Source: an uncultured Lachnospiraceae bacterium
GTDB taxonomy: Bacteria; Bacillota; Clostridia; Lachnospirales; Lachnospiraceae
Assembly: GCA_950097145.1 (NCBI GenBank)
Contig: CATNCF010000015.1
Coordinates: 1 to 59,117 of the forward strand
Length of the DNA stretch: 59,117 bases
Reading direction: 5' to 3'
The notes below the pieces were generated by a model, which made no database searches, was not told the origin of the DNA, and saw only the letters and a list, made by a program, of their open reading frames with translations. The translations under genes and the position numbers were made by a program. Below, piece after piece: positions 27,345 through 39,052 of the stretch (within the stretch, counting starts at the first letter, position 1; every line of letters begins with the position of its first letter).

Positions 27345-30300
27345 CTATTTTACACTGACTCTCTTTGCTCTGCTTACTGTTCCATATGCCTTTTTCTTCC
27401 CATTCTTTGTATATGCTTTTACACGCACATAGTATTTCTTTCCTTTTGACAGCTTCTTAATGATGGTTTTCGTGACTCTATTTTTCTTAATTTCTACGCT
27501 TTTGACCTTTTTCTCAAAGCTCTTATCGGTTGAATACTGCACCACATATCCTGCCACTTCTTTCTGCCGTTTCCAGGTGACTGTCATCTGCCCGGCTTTT
27601 TTACTCAGCGTTTTCTTGACAGATGCTTTCTTTGGCCTGATTTTAATCGTAATCTTTTGAGACGCGCTGTTATAATTTTTGTCATTTACCGACACTGTAA
27701 TCACTGCTGTGCCGCAAGCCTTTATCACTACTTTTCCATTCTTCACCACTGCCGTTTTTTTGCTGTTGGAAGTATAAGAAAGAGCCGCTTTGGACGATAC
27801 TCCCAGCTTAAAGGCTTTTGCCCCATAGACCTTGTGGAAGGACTTCCTGGAAACCTTTAATTTAGCGTCTGCTTTACGAACCGTAAGCTTAATGGTCTTT
27901 GAAGCTTTCTGATATTCCTGGGTTTCTGATGCTCTTATCACGATATCCGCCGTTCCAGCTCCTACGATCCTCACGGTTCCGGTTTTTCCATTGACTTTGG
28001 CAACGCTCCGGTTGCTGCTGCTATAGGTCAGTATTCCATCGCCTGTGGAAGAAGCTCCCACATCAAAATTCTTTGCCCCGTATGTCTTTGTAATATCCGA
28101 TGCCTGAATTTCCTGATTCTTTTTCTTATGGGAAGTCACTGTAAGGCGGATTACTTTTGATGCTGCATAATACTTCTCCGTCTCAGCAGCCGTCACGGTA
28201 ATTTCTGTCGTTCCTTCTCCAAGGATTGTCACTCTGCCAAAGTCTGCAGCCGTATTGCCCACAATCGCCACACTGGTATTGGAGGATCGGAAACTGATGG
28301 CTCCGTCTCCAGTTGTGGATGCTGTAATCTCAAAGGGAGCGTCCCCCTTCTTCTTCGTAATTTCTGTTTCCGATACGGTTACTATCTGTTCTTGCTTTTC
28401 CGCCGCTTTTTTCGGCTTTACGGTCAGACGGATTACCTGGCTGGATGCATAATACTTCTCTGTCTCAGACGCTGTCACGGTAATTTCTGTTGTTCCTGCT
28501 CCATGGATTGTCACCCTGCCGTAATCCTCTGGCGTATTGCCTGCCGTTGCTACCTTTGGATCAGAGGACTGGAAACTTATCGTACCATCCCCAGTTGTGG
28601 ATGCTGTAATCTCAAAGGGAGCGTCTCCCTCTTCCTTTGTGATCTCTGTTTCTGATACGGTTAATATCTGTTCTTGCTTTTCTGTTTTTTCAATTCTAAA
28701 ACTTGCCGTAAGGGCGCCTTTATAATTTCCTTTGCCCCGGACAATGATACGAGCTATACCAGCCTCAATATTATCTGAATACGAAACATCATAATTTTCT
28801 GCAGCAAGTACTTCATTTGTACGATTATTTACCACAACTGCCTGGGGGCAGACTTCCTCTCCAGTATAAGCCTGAGTTCCTATTTCCTGAATAAAATAGG
28901 CGGCGCTTCCATCCCCGTTGGTTCCTCCCAGATCAATTCCTTCTGTCTTCAACGACAGGGTTTTTGATCTGCCTGTTTCTTTGTCAGCCGCAGAAATGAC
29001 AATGTTTTCCTCTTCGGTAGTGGCGCGAATCGGCGTTACTGTAATACCGTTATTCTCCTGATTTACTGTAAATTCATAGGCATCAGTATCAGGATATGTC
29101 CACACCACTTCCCTATCTTCTGCTGTTTCATTGTCCACACTGACGCTGGCGGTAAAGGTTCTGGCTTTATCACCATAAACAAACTGCTTTTCATTGTAAT
29201 TACAGTTTAATTTTATATCTACTGTTAGTATTTTTGCCCCAGTGGCCTCTTTTACTGTTTGAACAGCCTCTGAATGTTTCATGGTACTGCTGCAGACAAT
29301 GGTAAGATTCTGGTTTGCTGCAAAGGAAGCCGCGTCCACTTTCTCAAGAGTATCAGGAAGCGTTACCATCGTAAGACCGCTACATCCTTCAAATGCGCCG
29401 GATTCTATCTCAGAAACGCCCTCTGCAATATTGACACTGTTCAAGTTCTTACATCCCTGGAACGCTCCCTGGGAAATCACGCCAACAGAGGAAGGAATAG
29501 AAATCTTCTGCAGGCTCTCACATCCGCTGAAGGCACTGGCTCCGATGGCAGAAACACCTTCTGGGATATTAATCTCTTCCAAGCTTGTGCATCCTTCAAA
29601 CGCCCCCGCTCCAATGTGTTCAATGGTCTTTGGCAGGGAAATATTTGTAATCCCTGAGTCCCCTGAAAATGCATTTGATGCAATAGCAGTCACTTCATCT
29701 GCCGCAAATTCTACGCCCAGTTTCGCCAGTTCCGCATTATTTTTCAAATCCAAAGTCTCTGGAATCACAAGGGTACTGTCCGCCGTGCGCGCCTTCTGTC
29801 CCGGTGCGGCAAAGTACACGGGAACCGCTTTGGTCGTTTTATTGCTTCCGTCCCCTACCTGCACTTTCGTTCTATTATACTCATCAATGGATAAAAACTT
29901 ACAATTGATCTGTTTGTTGTTAAAAATATAGGAAAAATAACCGCTGCCCCATTTTGCATACAAATCATAAAGCGGGTTCAGCAGCACGCTCTGGGAAGTA
30001 AACCGGGTACCCGTTCCATTCATGGACGCATCCTTATCCAAATACCAGCCGTAGAAGAACTGGTCGCTTCCTCCCGCATAACTCTCTAACACTGGCAGAG
30101 AATTTTCCCTGTTCTCATTCTCTGCAATTTTCTTGTTCTGCTGTCCAATTAAAATATCAAAAATATCAGCGCTCTGATTATAAAAGGTCAGCTTCGATTC
30201 ATTTTCACCTGCCTGAAGTCCGCTTGTTTTCACTGTCACAGTTACATTTCCCGTGACTTTTTCAATCACATAGTATCCTTCTTCGTCCGGCTTTAAAACC

Positions 30301-33300
30301 ATATCGCCTGTTTTGACAATCAATGTTTCGCTGCTTGTATTGTCTGATTTTTTCGGGTAACGGAACTTATAGTTTTCACCATAATTACAGAATCCCAGCT
30401 CCGCATTCTGGCTCTGATCCAGTTCATAACCTTCTGTCTCCGGCACAGAGATCCTGCACTTGGTATAAGGGAATGTATAATATAGCGTCATCTTCCCATT
30501 GCTGGCAAGGGATTTCGTGGAAAGACGTTTTCCATTTACCATCACAGAAGTATCTGTTGTGAACTGATAGCCGCTGTTTGGGTTCAGCGCCAGCATCACC
30601 CGATGCTCCGTCCCATAATCTGCAATCCCATCACCCTCTGCGTCGTTAAGCCATTTATACTCCATTACATAGTACTCTTTATATTGTTCCTGGAACTCCC
30701 CAAGAGGATTCCCAGCTTCCGGGATGGCCAGATTCAGGCTTATGGTTTCAATCTTCTCTGTCTGCTGCCCGTACTGTTCTGTGACAGAACAAGTAATTTT
30801 CTGTTCTTCCATATAACCAGAAACCACTGCCAGGAAATACTGATCTCCCTCTATCATTTCACACTCTGTATCAATTCCCCCATTACGAGTAAGTTCCATG
30901 CCGTCCGCATCATAGATAAAGTTCATATGATAACCCATATCAGAGGCAGACTGGAATCTGTAACTTCCTGTTTCTGGCGGTATGAAAGAAAAGATTTGAT
31001 ATCCCCCTGTCATAGTTTTTTCTTTTTCTTCCCCAAAATTCAGGGAAATGGAGTCTGAAAGGGTAAACTTCCTGGTCTGGCGGGGCATCAGTTCTGCCAC
31101 ATTGTCCATAAAAGATATTTGGAATACTTCTTGTTTTGTATCCTCATCATATCTTTGCCAGGCAGTCAATTTCCCTCCATAGGCTCCCGGCACATCAGCA
31201 GAATTTCCATGTTCCGTAACTGTCACTGCCTGTTCTGTACTGTCTTTATAGGTAATCAACAGCTTCATGCCATACAAATCTACATTGTTTTCAAATGGAT
31301 AATACTCTGTTTTATCCGGCAGTTTCTCAATCTGTATGGACTGTAACGGGCTTCCTAATACCATCACCGGAATCTCTGCGGTTTTACCCATATAGGATAG
31401 CACCAGCATATTTTCCTGGTCTGGCAGCAGCTCGAACTGCTTCCAGCTTAACTGCATGCAATAACCGTCATAATCATAAGAATTCCAGGCATTCTCTGGC
31501 CAGATCACCGCTTGGTCTTGCCTTCCATCATTATAATGAATGGTTACAGACAGTCCTTCACCTCTTAAATCATTTGCTTCATATTGATAAATCTCTCTGT
31601 CCTGCCATGGATGAGACGTTACTTCCAGAGATTCTACGGGGCTTGGCACGTTAAATCGGACCGGACATTCTGCTTCCATATCCCCATAGGTATATACCAG
31701 GGCATTATCATCACGTATTTCTACATACTCTTCCTTTCCCCACTCAAATTCCTTTGTAACAGTATATTTCCACCTTACCGATAAATTTTTCCCATCAATG
31801 TCCATGGAAGAACCATAATTATTATCTATCCTGCCTGTCTTTGTCCATCCATTGGAATAGGTAATGTGGTACTCTGTGCCATAAAGGCTTAAATTCTGTG
31901 GATAAATAAATTCTGGCTCAAAATCATAATAAATATTTTTTGCAGATTTGATAATTTTAAAATCCGTCTCTTCCAAACCTGCCAGGGAATCTCTGGAAGA
32001 ACTAAAATAACAGTCAAATTCGGCGTCAGTTCCAAAATGAAGGCGGGAAACCAAATAATAATAAGTCTTTCCTGCCTCCAAGTTATAAGAAAGACAGAAA
32101 TTATCATTTCCACCACCAAAAATATCCTCAGTGATAAAATTGCTGCTTTCATCATAAAGCTGTGCATAATTATTACCATAGTCACTGCTTATACTGAAGA
32201 AGTGATATTCCTTTGTCTCAGCAGGGGTAAAAGAATACACATCATATGGTTTTTCCCCTGTCAAAACAGTATGGAAACATCCCTCATCCTGCAGTCCCAC
32301 TGGCTCTAACTGGGAAAAATCCACATCCTGCAATATAATATCAATCTCTATATTTATGTAAGAAATATTCAAGCTTCTTTTATTCTCATCATCTATCCAC
32401 TTCGAATCCAAACTAGCCGTTATGCCTCTATCATATTGGTTCTCCAGCTTCTTTTCTGAGACATGTTCCGAAATGGTAACCGTTTCACTGGTTCCGTCAA
32501 CATAAGTAATCAAAAGCTCCATGCCATACAGATCAATCCGGTAATTCTTTCCTATATACTGCATTTTCTCTGGATTCTTCACCACTTTTAGAGATTTTAC
32601 CGGATCTTCTTTCACTACAATGCCATTAAGTTCTGCTTTCTTCCCAAATGCAGATATTACAATGGTATTCTCCCCCGGCATTAGCTCCCCGTTAAATGTT
32701 GATTTCCAGCGATATGGCATACGAAACCATTCATTCCCATACATGAAAGAACAGCCCCATCTGTCTGCACTGCCCGAATAACTGGTCCCATCCTGGAAGA
32801 AAACTTCATATTCCATTCCCGTCAAATCGATATTATTGCGTTCACATTGGTAATAACTCATCTTATCCGGTATTTTTGTGATTTTCAGTTCTTTCACCGG
32901 ATCCTCTACAATCGTAACCGTATATTTATCTTCTACACCATAGCATTCCAATTTAACTGTATAATTCCCCGTCCTGCTCCAATCTACATCCCAAGAATAG
33001 GAGAAATAGGTATATTCTATATCCCTCCAGTCTCCGTACCCTTCTTCTGCTTCTTCACCATAATAAGAAGGATTGTATCCGTATCTATATTTCTTGATAT
33101 TCCCCTGTAAATCTTTTATCTCAATAATAAGCCCATTTAAATTAATATCAGAATTACTATTTGCATAATAAGTCAGTTTTTCAGGCGCCTGCACAATAGT
33201 CATGCTCTCTGCCATCTGCTCGATCACTTCTATCTGGTATTCTGCATTACGTCCCAGCAGAGAAACCGTAACTGGATGCTCCCCCAATTCCAGATATTCG

Positions 33301-35073
33301 ATGCTGTCATGCCCTCCCAAAGTAGTACGAAAGAGATAACTCATAATCTCATACTGTTCTTCTGTCATATTCCCAGGATTATTTTCATAATTCAAGTAGT
33401 CGTCATAAGAATAAACGTCATAATTAGATTCCGCCTCCTGGGCGTCCTTATACGCATAAATTTCCATGCCGCTTAAATCCAAATTCTGGTATTTGTTAAG
33501 AAGATATTTCAGCTTTTTCGGAGGCTTAGCGACTTTGATATGATCATAAGGATTTTCCTTTATCGTCACCTCACAAGACGCCTTTATTCCGCAATAAGAC
33601 GCTTCCAGCGTTTGTGTTCCTGTTGTGCCCCCGGCACTGATAAAACTTTGAATCTCCTGGTAATAAGAATCCTCTCCTTCTGCTTTCAGCCCATAATTCC
33701 CTCTGCGCCAGCGTTCAGGCAGCCCATACCAACTGCTATAAGACTTCTTGGTACCGTCTTTCTTATACAACGTAATGCTAAAATACTCGTCAATCCTATC
33801 TGAACAGTCTTCATAATAAGTTGTCCTCCTGGGTTTCATCTCCATACGCTCATACGGATTTTCCAGGATCGTAATCTTATAGGATGTTTCCGCCCCCCGG
33901 TATGTAACAATAACTTCTGCTTCTCCGATGCTTCCCCTGTTTTGCAAATAAGTATCAATATCCTGGGTAATCTGCTTCGTTGTGCCTGTTTCCGTTGTTT
34001 CCGTGTATTCCAGGTATTGTTCCACTTCTACATCCGAGCTGGATATTATTTTATCTTCTATCCCGTCATTATAAGACGCCAGCAGTTCAAATGCTCCTAA
34101 TGTCTCGTTAAAATCCTGGGTATATTTTGTCTTTCACCTGGATGGAAGCCACATTTCCCCTGTTTACGGTAAATTCAACTTGAAAATCATATGGTTTTGT
34201 TTCCGTCGTTCCATCCTCATTGTAGATTTCCTCACGAAGCTGCAATACTGCTGTATGGCTGCCAGGAGAAAGCTCAGAAACATTCACATTTCCATTTTCC
34301 ACTTCATCCACGGACTGCAGATAAGCATAAGGCCAAATCTTGTTTTGCCTGTTATATGCTATATTCTGCCACTCAAATACTTCTATATAGCAGGAATTGT
34401 TATATCGGTTACTTTGTACTTCGCTCAGGATATTTGTTCCGTCCTGAAAATTAACGCTCACCTGCATCCCTGCATAATTGATAAACTCATAAGAATCCAC
34501 TGTTGGTTTCTGCACTGCCGTAATATCTTTGATAGCTGCTTTATCTATCCGGATTTTAAAATCATATTCATCCGTCTCGTAATATTGATTAGATGAACAG
34601 CAGAAAATATATTCCTCTTCCTGATTCATCCATACAATACGGTTCATGTTCTGAGCAGTTACATTACGATATAATGATATCTCGTCCTGAACTGGATTGC
34701 CTGTTTCATCTTCTGTATAATAGATACATTTTTCAGCCTCAAACCTGAACTCCTGTCCATTCACGCTGTCACAAGACAGATTGTAATAGCCGCTCTGTTC
34801 TGGGGAAAACTTATAAATTTCCCGTTCTCCTGTGGTCTGGTGCAGCTCCTGGCCCGCAGTCAGCATCGTATACCCTTCTACCACAGTTCTGGCCGGAGCC
34901 GCCGCTTGCTTCTCCCCCTCCTGGGGCGTGACAAATTCTACCGATTCTCCTGTTTCTGGCTCTGCAGTTTCTTCCGGTTTTGTTCCATTCTCCGCAAAAG
35001 CCGAGGCCGGCGCGGCTGTGCCTGCCAGTGACAGCGCCAGCAGAACCGCAAGCATCTTCTTCCATACTTTCAT
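27345..35073 (-). pseudogene. Giant secreted Ig-like/leucine-rich-repeat surface protein, split by one frameshift
   Basis: Starts at 35073 with AGGAAGGAG upstream and a clear signal peptide (KKMLAVLLALSLAGTAAPASAFA). The first frame stops at 34108; an alternative frame gives YTQDFNETLGAFELLASYN and runs into the 2,226-residue second part. Dropping one A from the AAAA at about 34123-34126 rejoins them into roughly 2,570 residues. Order in the second part: about nine 90-120-residue Big_3-type Ig repeats (NPEKMQYIGKNYRIDLYGMEL pattern, shortened here to NPEKMQY...YGMEL), two pre-peptidase-like modules (VYSFTPAETKEYHFF, FSFIPPETGSYRF), a Listeria-Bacteroides repeat (FYGWYLDKD, about 1330-1365), BspA-type leucine-rich repeats (SGCESLQKISIPSSV, about 1440-1580), four Big_2-like repeats (about 1780-2130) and a final FN3 domain (about 2140-2226). 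There is no LPXTG or other anchor. Likely an adhesin or matrix protein. If the frameshift is real the protein is cut to 321 residues. Confidence 0.75.
28135..28680 (-). repeat. Tandem pair of near-identical Ig-like repeats
   Basis: Two adjacent copies of about 270 bases encode 90-residue units sharing VSETEITK, GDAPFEITASTTGDG, GRVTI, GTTEITVTA and ETEKYYA, clearly a recent duplication. Two more distant copies follow downstream (to about 27,640). Confidence 0.8.
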
Positions 35074-35439
35074 ATCCCATGTCTCCTTCCTGCTTTTGTT
35101 TTCGTGTTCTGGCGCGCTGCTCTTTTGGGAAACTGCTTACATATTTGCTAGTACACTTATGCAATTTACACACTACTATATAATTGCACTATCCCATTTT
35201 GTGCAATATACATAATATATATTAGATGTAAATCGTTTTTTGCGCAATTCTTTCTGGAATTTTTTAACAATATCTTAGCAGGATTTCAGATTCTTCCATT
35301 ATTTAGACAACTTCTCCCAATACACAAGGATTTTTTTCTTTATTTCACATATGATATTTGTTATAATACTTTGATAAGCAGAAACGGACTCTGCAATGAA
35401 ATACGGAAACGTATCAGATTTGTGAAAAGGAGGCTTTCT
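35074..35439. promoter_or_regulatory. Divergent promoter region between the surface protein and the penicillin-binding protein
   Basis: 366 bases without a gene. For the minus-strand gene there is TTGCAC (35201-35206), a 17-base spacer and TTATAT. A perfect 7-bp dyad ATTGCAC (35183-35189) / GTGCAAT (35201-35207) overlaps the -35 and spacer, and a further half-site GCAATT lies at 35161. For the plus-strand gene there is an extended -10 TGTTATAAT (35359-35367) with no good -35. The dyad could be an operator. Confidence 0.45.
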
Positions 35440-38118
35440 ATGAACTATGGAAAAAGGGGCGTGGCACGGAAGGAGAAACAGCTCACTTCCACTGCGTCAT
35501 TGGTACGTAAGAAATTTACGGTCATATTTTTCAAGACATTACTGGTATGCTTCCTGGGCATTATCGTGGTGGGAACCTGCGCTGGAATCGGCATCTTTAA
35601 GGGCATTATCGCTTCTGCCCCTGACATTTCCGACATCGATCCTTCTCCCACCGGATATTTATCTGTAGTATTGGACAACCAGGGAAATGAAACTGCCAAG
35701 CTGGTAGCATCCGGTTCAAACCGTGTCTATGTAACGCTGGATGAAATTCCCCAGACGGTACAACATGCCTTTGTGGCTATCGAGGATGAACGGTTCTATG
35801 AGCACAACGGCATTGATATCAAAGGCATTATCCGTGCCGGATTTAAGGGCATTGCCAATGGCTTTCATTTCAGCCAGGGAGCCAGCACTATCACCCAGCA
35901 GCTATTAAAAAATAATGTCTTTGAAGGATGGACAAACCAGTCCGGCATAGAAAAAGTACAACGGAAAATCCAGGAACAGTACCTTGCTGTTGAACTCAGC
36001 AAAATAAAATCCAAAGAATGGGTTTTGGAAAATTATCTGAACACCATCAACCTGGGGCAGAATACTTTAGGGGTACAGGCCGCATCCCGCCGTTATTTCG
36101 GCAAGGACGTATCCGAGCTGACCCTTTCAGAAGGAGCCGTTATTGCAGGAATCACAAAAAATCCTTCCGTTTACAATCCCGTCAGCCATCCAGATAAAAA
36201 TGCAGACCGCAGAAAACAGGTTCTCCAGAATATGAAGGATCAGGGATACATTTCTGAAAGGGAATACAAAGAAGCGCTAAAAGATGATGTGTATTCCCGC
36301 ATCCAGCAGGTAAATATTACCTTTACAGAAGACAATCCCAATTCCTATTTTGTAGATGCTGTCATTAATCAGGTAGTGCAGGATCTTGTGGAGAAAAAAG
36401 GCTACACCGATACCCAGGCTTACAAAGCTATATACAACAGCGGACTGACCATTGAATCCACCCAGGACAAAACCATTCAGCAGATTTGTGACGAAGAAGT
36501 AAACAATCCGGACAACTACTCTACTCCGGCGCAGTATTCCTTTTCCTACCGCCTAACAGTCAAGAAAGCAGACGAGACAATTGAAAATTACAGTGAGCAA
36601 ACTATGATTTCCCATTATAGTGCGTCTACTCCCGATTATTCTCTGAACTTTGGCAGCATTGAAGAAGCTCAAGCAGCCATTGACAATTATAAGACAGAAA
36701 TCATACAGCCAGGCGATACCATTGTGGACGGCGGAGAATCTGTGGTATTCACTATGCAGCCCCAGGCTGCCGCCACGATTATCGACCAGAACACGGGAGA
36801 AGTAAAAGCAATTGTAGGCGGCAGAGGCGAAAAAACAGGAAGCCGGACCTTAAACCGCGCCACCGATACCACCAGACAGCCTGGTTCCACCTTTAAGGTA
36901 CTGGCAGCATTTGCCCCGGCGCTGGATACTGCCGGCATGACCCTTGCCACTGTCCAGGATGACGCACCCTACACATATTCCAATGGTACTTCCCTTAGAA
37001 ATTATGATAACTCCTACCGAGGTTTTACAACCCTGCGCTATGCCATTACAAAATCCATTAATGTGGTAACGGTAAAAACGCTTACAGATATTTCCCCACA
37101 GGTAGGTTACGATTATCTGCAGAATTTTGGATTTACCACCTTGGTGCAGGATGATATCGTCCAGTCTCTTGCCCTTGGAGGAATCACGCAGGGTGTCACG
37201 AACTTGGAGCTGACAGCCGCTTACGCCGCTATTGCAAACTCCGGCACCTATATTAAGCCCCGGTTTTATACCAGAATTCTGGATCACAGTGGAAATGTGC
37301 TGATAGACAATACCCAGGAAACCCATACCGTACTAAAAGATACCACTGCATTTCTCCTTACCGACGCCATGCAGGATGTGGTCACGGCAGGTACCGGAGG
37401 CGCTGTAGATTTTGGAAACATGCCTATTGCAGGAAAGACCGGGACAACCACCAGCAACCGGGACACTCTGTTTGCCGGTTATACCCCATATTACACCTGC
37501 TCTGTATGGTGCGGCTATGATGACAACAGTCCTCAAAATGGCTCCTTAACTTCTAATCCCAAAACCCTTTGGAATCATATTATGGGACGCATTCATGAAG
37601 CACTGGAATATAAGGAATTTGCCCAGCCAGACGGTATCGTCACCTCTGCAGTCTGCAAGAAATCCGGTAAGCTGGCAGTCAGCGGACTATGTGATTCTGA
37701 CCCCAGAGGAAGCATGGTGGAAACAGAATATTTTGCAGATGGGACTGTTCCTACAGAATATTGCGATCACCATGTAAGCGCCACCATCTGTTCTGAATCC
37801 GGCCTTTTGGCAAATGAATTCTGTCCTGCCGAAACAAAACATACCAGTATTTACATTGCAGGAGGTTCCGGGGATACTGGAGACGGACCCTATCTGCTGC
37901 CCGCCGCTCTGGCCCAAGGTCATTATTGTACCGTCCACACAGCAGTAGATATCATTCCTCCCATTCCAGAAATACCCATTGAAACAGGAGAGGAAGAAGT
38001 TCCAGAAGATATTCCTTCGGCTCCAGACGAGGGCGATGAAGAACCAGGCAGCGGAAACAACGAAGAGCCAGAAGAACCCCCGGAGGAACATGATAATCCT
38101 CCAGAGGAGGGGAATTAG
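35440..38118 (+). CDS. Class A penicillin-binding protein (transglycosylase/transpeptidase)
   Basis: 892 residues from the ATG at 35440 (AAAAGGAGG upstream). One N-terminal membrane segment (about 25-50), GT51 transglycosylase with EDERFYEHNGIDIKG (catalytic Glu) and GASTITQQLLKN (about 110-160), a linker, then the transpeptidase with SxxK in RQPGSTFKVLAAF (serine near 482), SxN in TKSINVVTVKT and KTGTT near 664. The C-terminus is a PASTA-less tail with paired cysteines, then about 50 acidic/proline-rich residues (EEPEEPPEEHDNPPEE). It polymerises and cross-links peptidoglycan outside the membrane. Single gene, closed by a terminator. Confidence 0.95.
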   Translation: MNYGKRGVARKEKQLTSTASLVRKKFTVIFFKTLLVCFLGIIVVGTCAGIGIFKGIIASAPDISDIDPSPTGYLSVVLDNQGNETAKLVASGSNRVYVTLDEIPQTVQHAFVAIEDERFYEHNGIDIKGIIRAGFKGIANGFHFSQGASTITQQLLKNNVFEGWTNQSGIEKVQRKIQEQYLAVELSKIKSKEWVLENYLNTINLGQNTLGVQAASRRYFGKDVSELTLSEGAVIAGITKNPSVYNPVSHPDKNADRRKQVLQNMKDQGYISEREYKEALKDDVYSRIQQVNITFTEDNPNSYFVDAVINQVVQDLVEKKGYTDTQAYKAIYNSGLTIESTQDKTIQQICDEEVNNPDNYSTPAQYSFSYRLTVKKADETIENYSEQTMISHYSASTPDYSLNFGSIEEAQAAIDNYKTEIIQPGDTIVDGGESVVFTMQPQAAATIIDQNTGEVKAIVGGRGEKTGSRTLNRATDTTRQPGSTFKVLAAFAPALDTAGMTLATVQDDAPYTYSNGTSLRNYDNSYRGFTTLRYAITKSINVVTVKTLTDISPQVGYDYLQNFGFTTLVQDDIVQSLALGGITQGVTNLELTAAYAAIANSGTYIKPRFYTRILDHSGNVLIDNTQETHTVLKDTTAFLLTDAMQDVVTAGTGGAVDFGNMPIAGKTGTTTSNRDTLFAGYTPYYTCSVWCGYDDNSPQNGSLTSNPKTLWNHIMGRIHEALEYKEFAQPDGIVTSAVCKKSGKLAVSGLCDSDPRGSMVETEYFADGTVPTEYCDHHVSATICSESGLLANEFCPAETKHTSIYIAGGSGDTGDGPYLLPAALAQGHYCTVHTAVDIIPPIPEIPIETGEEEVPEDIPSAPDEGDEEPGSGNNEEPEEPPEEHDNPPEEGN

Positions 38119-38174
38119 AGTGTGTGTGAAAATTATTTTCTGGCAGATGTATTCCACAAATATGTTCTGTACGC

Positions 38175-38215
38175 AAAATTAGGACTGCCATATGACTCTG
38201 GCAGCCCTAATTTTT
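38175..38215. terminator. Bidirectional terminator between convergent genes
   Basis: AAAATTAGG-A-CTGCCA pairs with TGGCAG-C-CCTAATTTT around an 8-base loop; T-runs flank it on both strands, so it can end both the penicillin-binding protein gene and the minus-strand receiver gene (whose stop it overlaps). Confidence 0.85.
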
Positions 38216-38954
38216 ATATACTTATAACACTCTGGCAGATCCTCTGGAGAATAGGTTCTAATTTCTCCCGACCGCCGGCATCACACGCCCCAAACAATTT
38301 CTGATTTAAAGCCTCCAGTTTTTCCTGGCTGCAGGTTCCATTCAGAAAATATGCTGTAAGTTCTTTTTCATACAGAAACAGCAGGCTCCGTTCCTTCTTG
38401 TTTAAGGACGTCTTTACATTGATCAAACAGGTCTTAATCACTGTCTCTAAAAACACTGCCAGCTCCTGTTTATCCCCTTCCTCTGGCGCCGCCGCATATT
38501 CCAGTTCCTCAAGGTTTTCTCTGGCGCTTTTAATCTTTTGCTCTAAAATCAGCCTCTCCTGGCGTTTTTTTTCCTGCATGTCATAATACTCAAATGCTTC
38601 CATAACAGCATTGCAGATTTCCCCTTTAAAGTCTGCGGACTTATGAAAAATCTGAAATACCTTTCTTTCATTTACCAGAAGCTTCAAATGCGCCAGTTCC
38701 AGCCTGCTGGTGTACACCATGCACACAGTCTGGGGAAAATAGCGGTTCAGATAAGCAATAATTTTCGAGCCGTCAAAACCGGGCAGATACATACCAGTAA
38801 TCACCACTTTATATTTCTTTTTCTTCAAGAATGCAGCCACATCTTCCCCATTGTCAGCCGTATCAATATCCAGAGAATATTCCTTCATAGCTTCCAAAAA
38901 TTTCCGGATAATTTCCCGGTTTTGATTGATAAATAGCAGATTATTTTTCATCAC
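38214..38954 (-). CDS. Degenerate receiver-domain protein next to the ammonium transporter
   Basis: 246 residues. Residues 1-120 keep the receiver fold (YKVVITGMYLPGFDGSKII; switch strand VYTSR; lysine in FHKSAD), but the phospho-acceptor aspartate is glycine (ITG where the family has LLD) and the acidic pair near the N-terminus is INQN. It should not be phosphorylated in the normal way. The C-terminal half is helical: a coiled coil (about 125-155) and a compact helical part (about 165-246) that I do not recognise; it lacks ANTAR and DNA-binding motifs. It lies 98 bases downstream of the amt-PII gene and may be read from it, so a nitrogen-linked role is a reasonable guess. Start M1 or M2. Confidence 0.75.
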   Translation of the reverse strand: MMKNNLLFINQNREIIRKFLEAMKEYSLDIDTADNGEDVAAFLKKKKYKVVITGMYLPGFDGSKIIAYLNRYFPQTVCMVYTSRLELAHLKLLVNERKVFQIFHKSADFKGEICNAVMEAFEYYDMQEKKRQERLILEQKIKSARENLEELEYAAAPEEGDKQELAVFLETVIKTCLINVKTSLNKKERSLLFLYEKELTAYFLNGTCSQEKLEALNQKLFGACDAGGREKLEPILQRICQSVISI

Positions 38955-39052
38955 TTACCTCCTGACGCATATTGTTCATCCTGTTTGTGTGAAAATCTTT
39001 CCTCTATTATAATCGGCTCTTCCGAAAAAATCTACCCATTTTCCATAAGAAT

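Noticed and set aside
29281-29931. Long plus-strand frames opposite the surface protein gene
   Set aside because: They lie antisense to well-defined leucine-rich repeats and arise from the repeated codon pattern.
38214-38580. ANTAR domain in the C-terminal half of the receiver-like protein
   Set aside because: The helices do not show the conserved ANTAR pattern of alanines and aromatic residues; the identity of this half remains open.
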